DNA from: Saposhnikovia divaricata
Taxonomy: Eukaryota; Streptophyta; Magnoliopsida; Apiales; Apiaceae
Direction: 5' to 3'
DNA length: 64,000 nt
Assembly: GCA_036435485.1 (NCBI GenBank)
Contig: CM071597.1
Location: 148,859,647 to 148,923,646 of the forward strand
Numbering within the stretch: position 1 is the stretch's first letter; each line of letters opens with the position of its first letter. The notes under the pieces were generated by a model. The model saw only the letters and a list, made by a program, of their open reading frames with translations. It did no database searches and was not told where the DNA came from. Both the position numbers and the translations under genes were made by a program. Shown here one piece after another: positions 48,494 through 59,698 of the stretch.

Positions 48494-48927
48494 CATGTGG
48501 GCATAAAAGCTTTTCTCTCATTTACTTGATTTAGAGTTCGATTGGTGATTTGATTTAAGTTGGGGCTTCTTAGATTTGGGTTCAGATTAGGGTTTCAATT
48601 AGGGATTTTCTTGAATCTGAGTTTCAATTTCAGGTCTTATTTTCTTGAATGTGTGCTTGATGTTATGACTGGGGCGGAGGCTAGAAGCACAAGGGGTCCC
48701 TTCACTTTCAGTTTAGTATCTTTATCGGGCTATCGAGTGGAGAAGTTACTAGATATTGCTCATCAGAGGTTAGCAACTATCATCATAGGAACTATCATCA
48801 TAGTCCAGAAACAGCCTATCTAGTCTTTCTTTCTTCTTTAATATAATATAAGAATCATTTTAATCCATGTAGCTAGCGCTGTTTATAAGTACTGACTACA
48901 GGTTTGATTAATTATTTCTTGTGCCAG

Positions 48928-50290
48928 AATGGGGGTGAAGCTGTGGGTAGAAATAAGGAAATTTCAAATCCGGTGGAAGATGTAGTAGATAAGACCAAAC
49001 CGTGGCAGTTGACGGATACTATTGATCCTATTCCATTGCGGCTGCTTAGATTGGATGCCTCAGATACTGGAAATGAGGTTCACTAAAATTCTAACATTTG
49101 TTTCATGATATATCTGCCATTGGACTACTTTCATATCTGAAACTTCTAAAACCAGGTTTATCGGCTTTCATATACAAATTCCCGGCATTTTGTTACTTGG
49201 GTCAAGCGGACTACAAAAGCTCTGGAAGTTTTACAGGCCACCACAAAAGTTGTTCCACAGTTACAAAAACCAAATAGTGGCCTGCTTATGGCCAACGACA
49301 TTGCTGGTGTTGATCTTAAGAAAGCTTATCCTTGCATGGACCTATCAAAGAATGACTCGTATGTAATGTCTGCATTTGGGGGAAAAATTTCATTGTTCAA
49401 CATGAAGACCTACAGGGTATGTTTAGATACACAAAAATTACTCTGTCTAGCTAGGAAATAATGTTAATTTAGCATATATTTTGTGTGCATGATATATTAT
49501 GTGTTATGACATGTAGGTTATGACTACATTTATGTCGCCTCCACCCGTTTCGACCTCAGTGGCATTTCATCCTCATGACAATAACATCGCAGTTGTCGGG
49601 ATGGAGGACTCTGTTATCTATATACACAATATTATGACTCATGAGGTAATATTTATAATTTGTATTATCGTGTGTCTTCTCTCCGAGTTCATCAAAACCA
49701 AAACTGATTTTGATAGCACTATGTTGACTTGCCAAGGTAAAATCCATACTGAAAGGCCATCAGAAGCGAGTGATGGGTTTAGCTTTCTCCAGCAATCTGA
49801 ATATCCTGATTTCCTCAGGAGCTGATGCTCATGTAAGTTACATTTTTCTGCATTAAAACATATTGTAGTTACTCATGAGGGTGTAATGAGTGTGCACATT
49901 ACCATATGAGATTTTGCTCTCTGGGATCACATTTCAAAAACTTTTGGTTCTGGATTTCTAATAACCCGATTTGTCTGCGCTTGTGTGTCACCGGTTTGTT
50001 CTCTCCCTGTCATATTTCAAATATGCTTCTCATCTGAGGGCTAAAAGATGGATATTATATAGTGATAGCGAATCTAACCTTTATATAATGATTTTCTTCC
50101 TTAGTTCTCTTCCTTTGAGAAGGCAAAAGAAGTAGAAGAATTTTTTGCTACGCGTACCAAGCCTTCAATGACCAGAACCTTGAAGCAAAGCCTAGAGCGG
50201 GTTCACATAAATGCTAAATGGGTTGAGAGCATTCAGAATGAAAAACATCTCGCTAGTGCAGTAAAGGAGCTTGCCTACCGAAAGTACTAA
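48928..50290 (+). pseudogene. Chimeric captured gene: TOPLESS WD40 exons joined to aminopeptidase M1 last exon
   Basis: Five exons have canonical ag/gt edges: 48928-49077, 49156-49416, 49517-49645, 49737-49832 and 50105-50290. Exons 1-4 match the linker and first WD40 repeats of the TOPLESS/TPR co-repressor: KTKPWQLTDT, then SGLLMANDIAGVDLKKAYPC, LSKNDSYVMSAFGGKISLFN, MTTFMSPPP, FHPHDNNIAVVGMEDSVIYI, LKGHQKRVMGLAFSSNLNIL and ISSGADAH. Exon 5 matches the C-terminus of plant aminopeptidase M1: EVEEFFATRTKPSMTRTLKQ, SLERVHINAKWVESIQNEKH, ELAYRKY, stop. All joints are phase 0, so one continuous frame runs across the two genes. TPL's LisH/CTLH region and the aminopeptidase zinc site are absent. 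No in-frame start was found: the best upstream ATG exon (from 48665, donor at 48769) joins out of frame. It could be transcribed, but a function is not implied. Confidence 0.8.
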
Positions 50291-50523
50291 GTTTTATGAC
50301 TCGGTTTTGTCAACTGACACGACATTTGCTCTTGCAACATGGTTTCCAATAACAGTCCCAGGTCATGCTACAACTGTACTTTCCTTTAAACAGACATTTG
50401 CTTTTTCCAAATGGTTTATCAGTAACATTCCAGTTTCCGCGTTCATGCTGCTACTAGTATTTTACTTCTTTGAACAACATTAATAAGTAAACAAGTTATA
50501 ATCTTCTTAACTTTGCTTCTCAG

Positions 50524-50672
50524 TTACTGCATATACGGACAATCGAGTTGATTTAGACGAAAACATCAAACCTGGAGATTGGAGATACTTGAGTGAACTT
50601 TCAATTATGGCTGCTAAATTTTCTTATGAGAACAAAGCATACCTTAAAACAATTGTCAGCGATCATTGGAAG
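50524..50672 (+). pseudogene. Captured exon of a probable class-3 lipase-like alpha/beta hydrolase
   Basis: Acceptor ctcag at 50519-50523 and donor AAG|GT at 50672. The frame reads VDLDENIKPGDWRYLSELSI, MAAKFSYENKAYLKTIV, SDHWK. GDWRYLS followed by MAAK-SYEN is a conserved block near the N-terminus of plant lipase-like hydrolases, recognised with moderate certainty. It lies downstream of the aminopeptidase stop, so it would be 3' untranslated in the chimeric transcript. No catalytic Ser/Asp/His is included. Confidence 0.45.
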
Positions 50673-51141
50673 GTATATATATGTGTATATTCTAAACCAG
50701 AGCTTAACTACTGACTGAACATTTAAGCAGCTATATTCATTTCAGCGTAGCTTTATCCAAGACATTGGTATTATATTTAGCTGATCTCATTTTTAGTATG
50801 TTAGAATCTTTGGTTTTTCTATAGAGAGCAGATATCTCTTGACTTTATATCATCAGTTGCAAGCATTAGCATGTCTACATCTCTTTAACTTTAGTCTTCG
50901 TCTCTTAAATTATAGACCGGATTTAATATCCACTAATTTTTAAAAAAATCCTGAAATATCATGATTGCTTAATTGCAGTGTTATTTATAATGGTTGGGTG
51001 GTGGTTAACAGCTGGAGCTTTTTATCTTCAGTCGAGAAATTGTTCCATTTTAACTCTGCCTATTGAATAATCACTCACACAACAAATATCTGATGCCATG
51101 ATGGTGAAGTTAGGATAGGAAGTTATAACATTGGTGCTTAT

Positions 51142-51378
51142 TTGTATACTGGATTGGGCTTGTTATATGATTGTTGTTGTGTTCTGGTATGCAAAATGTC
51201 TATTTTAGACAATGATGGTTATGCTACTGAGAACGATGATTCCTTAATGGAGCTTATGGTGGACACAGATTTGGATAAGGTTTCTACCAAAGATGGAGGG
51301 GAAGATAATTTATCAAACAAGGTCGAAGTGGAGGCCAAAAAAGATGCATCAGTGCTTGATAACTTTGGATATTTTTAA
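51142..51378 (+). other. Acidic short ORF at the 3' side of the CACTA
   Basis: 78 codons; from an internal Met it reads MSILDNDGYATENDDSLMEL and ends DNFGYF. Strongly acidic and Asp/Glu rich. No family recognised. It precedes the right subterminal block and could be the last exon of a captured or transposon gene. Confidence 0.3.
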
Positions 51379-52133
51379 CATTGTTGTAATTATATACTGC
51401 TATGTATATTTTTAGAACAATTTTTGTTTGTGATTCAGAATGGATTATAAGATTTTTTTATGTATATTTGTTGCATTGTCTAAGACTCATTTTGAGGTAT
51501 ATAACAAAGAAACCATTGTCTAACTGAATCAAATACATGTTATACTGTTGTCTAACAAAGAAACCATTGTCTAAAAATGAAATCATTGTCACACAAAAAA
51601 CTGTTGTCCCTTTTAACAAATAACAACATGTTATACTCTGCAAAACCATTGTTTGAAATAATTTCAAACAAGAGTTATATACTAAGAAAATGTTATCCTT
51701 CCTACTGTACAACAACATGCCATATGAGATAACATGTTGTACATCTAACCATAAAACAAATGGTTTTTGCTAAGAAACCATTATCTTTAGTGACATACAA
51801 CAACAGCCCTGATCAAGTAAAAGATTGTATCTTTTGCACTTAAACAATAGGCTTTCTTTTAAAAACCATTGTCTTTATTGCTTAATAACAAAAATATATT
51901 CTTTAAAAAGTATTGCGGAGCTTTGACAAGAGGTTTCCAAAGAAGTGTTGTTGTTTCTGGGTATCAGACAACACTTTTCAGGTGACTTTTAATTGTCTTT
52001 TAACTTTCACACAACAGCTTGCTGTGTGTTGTCTGAGGTGTGTATCAGACGACTTCTCAATAGTCAACAGTTTTTAGTATATTCAGACAACAAATTTTGC
52101 CTGTTGTCTAAAGCAAAAATCCTTGTAGTGGTT

Positions 52134-52490
52134 CACCAATACCTATAGAAAAATGAAATGTTATTAAATTAATATAGTTTTCCATATCATATCAATATAC
52201 TACTTTTTTTTATTTGGATTCAAGTATAATTCAACGAAAGTTGTCCAACTCAAGTTATTTATTTGTTGAACACAAGTCATAATAAAATTATTTTTTTTGT
52301 AAAAAATGTTGCATATATGTTCTTAATTAATTATAAAACCTTTTTAATACATATTCGTTATAAGTTTAGTGTATGAATAAAATTTTAAATTATTATATAA
52401 TATCCAAGTTATATATATGTGTTGAACATGTTGAATTATATTTAAATTTTTTTTAACTCACCTCTCACAATTTATATTTATATATTTTCA
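52134..52490. other. No gene seen
   Basis: AT-rich flank of the CACTA element. Confidence 0.5.
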
Positions 52491-52595
52491 TTATATAAGT
52501 TGAGCTACTTGTCAAAGCCGGTCATAAGTCCTTTAAAGTCGATCATAAGTCCTTTATATAAGTTGAGCTACTTGGCAAAGCCAGTCATAAGTCCT
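52491..52595 (+). repeat. Short tandem duplication, ~63-bp period
   Basis: ttatataagttgagctacttg followed by caaagcc.gtcataagtcct occurs twice. An extra gtc.atcataagtccttta lies between them. Confidence 0.9.
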
Positions 52596-53220
52596 TATGC
52601 GCTTATGAATTTTGATTTCACCAAAAAAGCCTCACTGTTATTGAAAGATTTGTATTATTGAAAGATTTGTATTAATGCATCATTTTCTTTTGGTGAAATA
52701 AAGCGCTATTTTGGTTTAAGTTAAGAATAGCATAAGGGAAATGATGGTCTTAGAGCTACTTTGTGAAAATTGTCTGCTAGCAATTTTTTGTTTTACAATT
52801 GATATGTGGCTTGTTTATTGCCTAGTACCAAGAACTACTACTACTTATACCAAATAAATAGTTATTTCTGCTTACAAGTTACGATTAAAAGCAATTTTAT
52901 CAAAAAAAAATCAAAATTCTTTCCAGAATGCTTCAAATAAAACCCTTTTGGATGTTTTACTAAATTTCAAAAGCAAATGTTTTTAAATTCTTGAGCTTTG
53001 AAATATATCTTATCACCGATAATGATATTGAAGTGGCTACTAATCTGGCTTTGCAAACTTGAAGTTGTTCTCATTCAGCAAAACACACTTCATAGAGGCA
53101 AAACTTGGCACCTGTGGTTAATGAGTTGATTGTTTAGAGTTTTTGTAGGAGGGAAAATTGCATCCATTATCTCTCTTAATAAAATGAGAACTGATCTTTT
53201 ATTATTTTTTTAATCCCAGC
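52596..53220. other. No gene seen
   Basis: Ordinary AT-rich intergenic DNA with no sizeable open frame. Confidence 0.5.
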
Positions 53221-53350
53221 TGTATCCTTTTATTCTCCCCACCCAATTTTACCGGCTACGGATTCTGACCACCTCACCCATCGATTGTATCTTTTTATTC
53301 TCCCCACCCAATTTTACCGGCTACGGATTCTGACCACCTCACCCATCGAT
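53221..53350 (+). repeat. Perfect-looking 65-bp tandem duplication
   Basis: Units 53221-53285 and 53286-53350 both start tgtat.ctttttattctcc and contain ttttaccggctacggattc. They differ by at most a couple of bases, so the duplication is recent. Confidence 0.9.
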
Positions 53351-54065
53351 TCCGGCTACCTCACCCACCTATTCCAGCCACAACGTACAATCCACCCCTT
53401 CTCCCCTCTCCCCCTCTCCTCTTTCAATTTTTCGACCACCACCCATCACCACAACCACCACCACCACCACCAGCCCACCACCTACCACCACTTCATCCCC
53501 ATCTCTCTTTCTCTCTCCCCTCTCCTTTTCTTTAATTTAAAAATTATACTAGCACATTTTTTTTAATTTAGATCTAGTGATTAATACCTGATGTTGGTGA
53601 TTTGTTCGTGATGGTTGGAGGTGTTGGACGGACATGGCGGCTCAATGTGGTAGGTTTTTGGTGCTGTGATTCTTTTGATTTTTGTTTGATGGTGGTGATT
53701 TTTTTGTTATTCCTAACCTATTTGTGTTGATTTCTAGGTGATTTGTTCATACTATGGGAGGTGGTGACCGGAGCTGCTGATGTTGTAGTGGTTTCATGGT
53801 TGTTTGTGACGGTTTAGTTGTGGTGATTTTCTCAAACTACTGATGATTTTTTGGGTTTGCAGATTCCATGTTTAAATGGAAGTTTACCATTCTTGTTGTT
53901 GGTTGTTGTTATTGTAGGTTATCAAAAATATTAGAAACGTGAGTTGTAGGAGTTGATATGGTGTTATAGTATAAGAAAGAATTAATTTAATAGTGAAGTC
54001 AAATTAAAAAGTCAAACTGTTAAGTTGGGCTTATTTTGAAATATTAGGCTTTGAGCGGGAAAGTT
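53351..54065. other. Pyrimidine-rich then intron-like DNA, no gene assigned
   Basis: A CT/CA-rich stretch (53385-53530, with a caccac run at 53440-53490) is followed by GT-rich intron-like DNA. It could be the leader of a lost gene. The His/Pro-rich open frame over it is composition-driven. Confidence 0.4.
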
Positions 54066-54376
54066 TGTTAGGATGTTAACAGCTGGCTTAAGCAACTTGT
54101 GCAGATATATGTACTCATGCGTGGATAATTGTTTTTTCACGATTCATTTTATAAAAGTAGCAAACTGTTCTGAAGCTTCTCATCTCCCATCTTTTACTTA
54201 GTTCTCTTCTTTTACTTAGTTCTGTTATCAAAATTCATAGATATTTTTTTTTGCTAAATTAATATATATTAGAAAGAGGGATTAACCCATGATCTGAGAA
54301 CCACAGACAGAACTATCTATAGACAATCTGATTGACAGATTGAGAATAGAAAGAACAAGAGCTACTAACTACAAGA

Positions 54377-57300
54377 TCAAATGATCAAATCGTTCCTACT
54401 ACAAACTATCCTTGAGTACCATGTTGAGCCTGCAAGCCTAGATCGAGTGTGAGCAAGGATGGTTTCCAAAACATTCTTTGGCTGTAAAATATCTCCATTG
54501 TGCATACGTGCATTTCTTTCTCGCCAGATGAAGTAAGTGTATATTTGAACCATAAGTAAGATCAGTCTCCTTCTTGCACTATCTATAGTGTGATGTATAT
54601 GTTGTTGAAAATCAAGCCAATTGTTGCCAGAGATTCCCACATTGAACATGGAGAGAAGCGCGGTTAGAACATGTCGACTAAAAGAACAAGGCAAGAACAA
54701 GTGGTTATCAGTTTCTCGACCTCCCACACATAATAAGCAGTGTTGATCCAGATCAATGCCAAACCTTGCTAGGCGAGCCAAAGTGTTTAGACGCCCATGA
54801 CTGAGCAGCCATTGATGGTGGGCGTACCTTTCCACTTTGAGATTATGCCAAACCGTGTGGAACCATTGAACCCCTTGTTCTCGATGCCTAATCGACTCCC
54901 ATACATGCCATGTTTTGACTTTACGAACATCCAAGCCATCCCACAAAATGACATCACGATTATTAAGGTTGAAACAAGGATAGTTAAAGTTGAGGATCCA
55001 TTGAGCGAGCGTGCTATCCTGGTGGTGTAGCCTCTGGTTAGGTCTAGGAAGACACCAGGAACCTGAACAGATGATGTTATGGACCTTAGAGTTCTTGTCC
55101 AAACCACTCTGTGAGATAATAGGAGCTGTCAGGGTGTTCGCAAGGCAAACCCCATTCCACCAGGGTTCAAACCAAAGAGAAATGGTTGAACCATCACCTA
55201 TCAAGTAAGAGATAAATCTGATAGCAAGTGGACGAAGTCTCAACAATTTCTTCCAAATCCAAGAGCAGTCCGATGGGATTTGCAAGTCCAAAAAGATTTG
55301 TTTCTAAGAACAGTTCGATTGACCCAGGTGGCCCATAGGGTTGGAGCACGATTTATAATGCTAAGCAAGTGACAGATTATTTGTGCTTTGTTCCAATCAG
55401 ACAGGTCCTTTAGGCCAAGTCCACCCTCTGCTTTAGGTAAACATAAAGTCTTCCAGCTGACCTTGGCTCCTCCTTTGTCATTGATATTCCCTTTCCAAAT
55501 AAATCGTGTGAGCATGGATTGGATGATGTAATGGATAGCATTGGGGAGAAGGAAGTGATTCGACCAATACGCTTGGATGGCAAAAAGAACTGACCTCACC
55601 AGTTGCACACGTCCTGCGAAAGATAGGAGTAAAGAAGTCCAAGCACTGATCCTATGAGTTAGTTTTTGAACAAGAGGCATACAGTCATTGATACAGAGCT
55701 GAGAAGATATAAGTGGGACTCCTAGGAACCGTACTGGAAGACTTCCACATGGTATCCCGTATAAGTCGTCAAACCATTGCACAAGAGCTGGGTTGCAATT
55801 GCAGAAAAAGCTCGTGCTTTTATGCACGCTTGGTTTTAGACCACTAAGACCAGAAAAAGCATGAACAGAGTCCATGATGTGAGCTATGGAAACTTGATCT
55901 CCATGGCTGAAAAATAAGACATCATCGGCAAAAAATAGATGAGTTAAGTCGAGATCCTTGCAACGCCAATGGTGTTTAAACCCAAGAGGCTTGGACTTGA
56001 GCATTTGGGATAGAACATTCATACAAATAACAAAGATATAAGGTGACATAGGATCACCCTGACGGATGCCCTTGGTGCCAGTGAAATAACCATGAACTGT
56101 TCCATTTAGCTTAACAGAAAATTTTGGTTCACAAATGCATAACTGGATCCAACGAACAAAACGAGGAGGGAAATTCATCTTATGTAACACAGCCAAAATA
56201 AAATCCCACCTAATGGAATCGAATGCCTTATGAAGATCGAGTTTAAGAGCACACCTTGAGGTTCCTGTCTCTCTATCAAATCCTCTAAACAGTTCTTGTG
56301 CTAATAAGATGTTGTCAGTGATATGCCTGCCCGGGATGAAAGCAGACTGTGCTATATCAATGACTCCAGGAAGCACAAATTTAAGCCTTGATGCAATAAT
56401 TTTTTATATGCACTTGTAAGCAATTGTGCACAAAGAAATAGGTCTAAAATCTTGCATATGAGTTGGAGTTGTAACCTTTGGAATCAAAGCAATAAATGTG
56501 GAATTTATGCCTGTGTGCATGTTGAAATCATTGAATAAAGAAGTCACTGCCTCACAAAAACATTCCCCCACAATGGTCCAGGTGGCCAAGAAAAATTCAA
56601 TGGTGAACCCATCCGGCCCAGGGGCCTTATTTCTTTTCATTTTCTTCAAAGTAGCGTAGATGAGCTCATTAGAAACAGGGGCCTCTAAGTGAGTTGATTG
56701 AGTTTCCGATATCAAAGGGCACTCAATTCCCTCAAGTAAATCAGCATTAGCATTATGCATTGCAGGGGTCACAGGAGCACCAAGGAAGTCCGTGTAATAC
56801 TCCACTGCAATTTGTGCACATTGTTTTTGACCATGGACTAAATTACCAGAACGGTCAAGTAGGGCTAAGACCTTGTTTTGATTCCAGTTGGACTTGCATT
56901 GGTTGTGAAAGAACTTGTTGTTGCCATCCCCCTTATTAAGCCATTTGACCCTTGATTTTTGAAGTAACAAAGATTCTTCTTCAAGAATAGCCTTGTTGAG
57001 ATTAAGTACTAATTCAGATTCCTTGATAATCAATTCAGGCGACAGAGCAGCTAAAAGGCTATCTTGAGTGTCAGCTAGAGCTTCACGAGCTAACTGGACG
57101 TTAGAAGAAAGGTTACCATGACTTTTATTGAGGTCAATCAAGGCATGCTTTACAGCCTTCAATTTTCTGCATAAAACTGCCATAGGGTTTCCGTAGAGGA
57201 TAGTGGAACTCCAAGCATTCGAGACGGTAGTCTGAAAGGTGGGAATATCGAGCATATAATTGAAGAACTAGAACGGCTTACCAAATCGATCAAGCTGCAT

Positions 57301-57998
57301 AGGAATAGATAGGAGAAGGGGGTTGTGGTCCATGATACCCCTGTTTTTTACCATGACATACGCCTCAGTGTGGATGGTAATCCAATGACCATTTGCAAGC
57401 ACCCTGTCAAGACGTTTGTAAATTGGATCTAGCAGACGCTTGTTTGTCCAAGTGAAAGGATCACCTACTGTTCTTAGAGTATCCAGACCTGCCTCAGAAA
57501 GACAATCTTTAAATTCTTGCATATCTGTAGTCCAGTGCTCCCTTCCTCCACAAACTTCATTAAGGCTAAGAATGCAATTAAAATCTCCTAGACAACACCA
57601 GGGCAGGGTGGTATTGCTAAGAGACTTTAAGTCATTCCATAAAGAAACACGATCTTGTGCTTCGTTTGAAGCATAGACAAATGTGGCCAAGAATGTAAAA
57701 AATTTTCAAGAAAGGTGACATTGCAAGTAATGTGTTGCGCTGACTTTTGATGAAGAGAAACATTCCAGATAGTGGGGTTCCATCCCACCCAAACACGGCC
57801 ATTGTAGTGGCAGTCGTAGTTGAACAACCAATTCCATGACCTGTTTATTTTCTTAGAAATACGCATAGAGCGCCTTTCTTTCACTCGAGTTTCCATAATA
57901 CCAATAAAAGATAGATGATTGACAGAAATAAAATTAGTGAGCTCACGTTGATGAGGAGCTTTATTCAAACCTCTAACATTCCAGGCTACGAGATTCAT
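54377..57998 (-). pseudogene. LINE ORF2: endonuclease, reverse transcriptase, zf-RVT
   Basis: Starts MNLVAWNVRGLNKAPHQREL at 57998 with an AP-endonuclease fold: LSFIGIMETRVKERRSM, CCLGDFNCILSLNEVCGG, MDHNPLLLSI near its end. Reverse transcriptase follows: NKAPGPDGFTIEFF, FRPISLC, SAFIPGRHITDNILLAQELF, QGDPMSPYIFVICMNV and the catalytic FADDVLFFSH. The C-terminal zf-RVT region reads HHQWLLSHGRLNTLARLARF, CLLCVGGRETDNHLFLPC. Breaks: a frameshift near 57690, a stop near 57263, a stop near 56405 (CI stop KII) and a frameshift near 55270. Key catalytic residues remain, but no full protein can be made. The stop is at 54377-54379. Confidence 0.9.
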
Positions 57999-59698
57999 TT
58001 AAAAAGCTTAGATGTTGACAAACCTGCCAACCTGGGGCTTCTCTTGTTCGTGACTTTTGTAAACCCATCATCATCTACATTTGCTTTGCTCTTTGGCTTA
58101 GGGGGCCTCTGCAATGAAGGACCGTCCTGAGAGTTGAGGTCAATCACTATAGAAGCTATTTTAGTAGGCGTTCTGTCATTTTTTCTTTTGCCCAGAGAGG
58201 TATTTACTGAAAGCAAGTGCTCCTCTGTGAGTCCTGCAAGAGCTGCAAATCCATTGTCAGTGGCAATTGGTTCAAAATGTTGAGCCATATTGTCGACATT
58301 TTCACTTGGTAGAGAAGTTGTTTCTGGGATTCTGTCGAATTCTTCTAGATTTTCATGCTCCTCTGCAAGTTCCTGTAGTATTTCATCATCGTCCATAACC
58401 ACTTTACAACCGCAAAATTCACCCACCACATAGGGCACCATCTCCATGTTCCTTAGATACTCCATTTCATTTAATTCCGAGTCGTTGGGAATATTTGTTG
58501 TAGAGGTAGAACCCGTTCTAGGTTTTTTGCTAACTCTATCCGGGTTGTTTATGCATCGAGCTAGAGAATGGCCAAAAGCCTTGCACAAACTACAAGAGTA
58601 CGGCAATTGTGGATATTGAACTTCAATTTTCTCCTTTTCGTGTACCCCATTTCTATTCAGAACGTTTACCCAGACATAGTCTGGTCGCGGTGCAGAGTAT
58701 GCCAACTCTACTTGAACGTTTGCATATTTTAGGGGTTCGAACTTAGAAGTGGCCACATCAAACTTGAGTGGTTTTCCTACAGCCTTAGCAATCGATGAAA
58801 GACTATCCCTTGACCATAGAGTGTATGGAACATCTACAAGCCTGATCCAGCATGGAACTTTGTCTATTACATTTCGTTTGAAGTTTGAACCCTCCATCCA
58901 TGGCATCAAATACAATGTTTTACCACCCATTTGGACCGTATTCAAATTAAGGGCCATATTCTTTTCTTCCTGTGTACCAAATCGGAATGTGTAGTACCCT
59001 TTAGAGCTGTAATAAACACCAGTTAAACCCTTATTCTTCCATAGTTTGTTAGCTTGCTCTCTAACAAATTTGAATGCAAAGCTCCCCCCAATAAAATGAC
59101 CGATGATGCTATTTTCACACTGTTTCTGAGCTCGAATCAAATAATCTATAGTAAAGGTAACTGTAGCAGATCCATCCTCATTATAGGCAATATCAGCTTC
59201 AACATTTTCATTAGTACATGGAACTGGTTCAACAACATTTTTTGAAACAATATTACTCCATGTGACCGGTTTGTTCGGTGCTGTAGCATAGTTGAAATCA
59301 TTTGGTTGAGAAGTATTACCAAGGGGATTAGCTTTTTGACCAACATTCTGCAACAGTGAGTTAACTTCAGGAGGTGAAGCAACTCTATCAGCTGAGCCAC
59401 CTTGAGATGCCTTTGAAGAGACATCAGTTAAAGGGCCAGTGACTGGCTGGATTGAACCTTCATTTAGTATCAGGTTAGTTTGCTCTCTCATCCGAGCTAG
59501 TCCTCCTGGTGAAAGTGGTTGACCCATAATCTCAGTTGTATTGAAGGATTCAGCTTCAAGGTGCATCTGAGGTTGCTGGAAAGGTGCCGGGGGAGCATAG
59601 TTATGATTTATAAAAGCAGCGAATTCGTCTGAGTCCATAGATCCTGAATTCTCAGAGTTGCGTGACCCCATCAGAAATAGACAGATCAAGAAAAACAA
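57995..59698 (-). CDS. LINE ORF1 (DUF4283 and zinc-knuckle RNA-binding protein)
   Basis: The intact frame has 567 codons from 59698. An internal Met at 59671 (MGSRNSENSGSMDSDEF) is a likelier start, since the first nine residues are hydrophobic and unlike the family. Residues about 150-330 form a DUF4283-type domain (FIGGSFAFKFVREQANKLW, MPWMEGSNFKRNVIDKVPCW, WSRDSLSSIAKAVGKPLKFD). Next comes a CCHC knuckle, CSLCKAFGHSLARC, then a basic/acidic tail ending STSKLFK. The family binds LINE RNA in the ribonucleoprotein. Its TGA overlaps the ORF2 ATG (ATGA), suggesting coupled translation. Confidence 0.9.
   Translation of the reverse strand: MFFLICLFLMGSRNSENSGSMDSDEFAAFINHNYAPPAPFQQPQMHLEAESFNTTEIMGQPLSPGGLARMREQTNLILNEGSIQPVTGPLTDVSSKASQGGSADRVASPPEVNSLLQNVGQKANPLGNTSQPNDFNYATAPNKPVTWSNIVSKNVVEPVPCTNENVEADIAYNEDGSATVTFTIDYLIRAQKQCENSIIGHFIGGSFAFKFVREQANKLWKNKGLTGVYYSSKGYYTFRFGTQEEKNMALNLNTVQMGGKTLYLMPWMEGSNFKRNVIDKVPCWIRLVDVPYTLWSRDSLSSIAKAVGKPLKFDVATSKFEPLKYANVQVELAYSAPRPDYVWVNVLNRNGVHEKEKIEVQYPQLPYSCSLCKAFGHSLARCINNPDRVSKKPRTGSTSTTNIPNDSELNEMEYLRNMEMVPYVVGEFCGCKVVMDDDEILQELAEEHENLEEFDRIPETTSLPSENVDNMAQHFEPIATDNGFAALAGLTEEHLLSVNTSLGKRKNDRTPTKIASIVIDLNSQDGPSLQRPPKPKSKANVDDDGFTKVTNKRSPRLAGLSTSKLFK

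Larger units (their letters stand above)
45884..52130. mobile_element. Pack-type CACTA with TOPLESS, aminopeptidase M1 and lipase exons
   Basis: Ends CACTACAAGAAAT at 45884 and inverted ATCCTTGTAGTG ending at 52130. TSD gtt at 45881-45883 and 52131-52133. Subterminal blocks of acaac / ttgtctaa motifs lie at 45900-46230 and 51470-52115. From left to right the interior contains a ~174-bp satellite array, a CT/TA microsatellite, and plus-strand exons captured from three host genes. No transposase is seen. It belongs to the same terminal family as the elements ending at 3694 and 16062. Confidence 0.95.

Noticed and set aside
48560..48823. 87-codon frame considered as the first exon of the chimeric TPL-APM1 gene
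   Set aside because: Its only evident donor (48769) joins exon 48928 out of frame and leads to early stops, so it was not included in the gene model.
53285..53566. His/Pro-rich 93-codon frame
   Set aside because: It spans a 65-bp duplication and a caccac run; no supporting motif.
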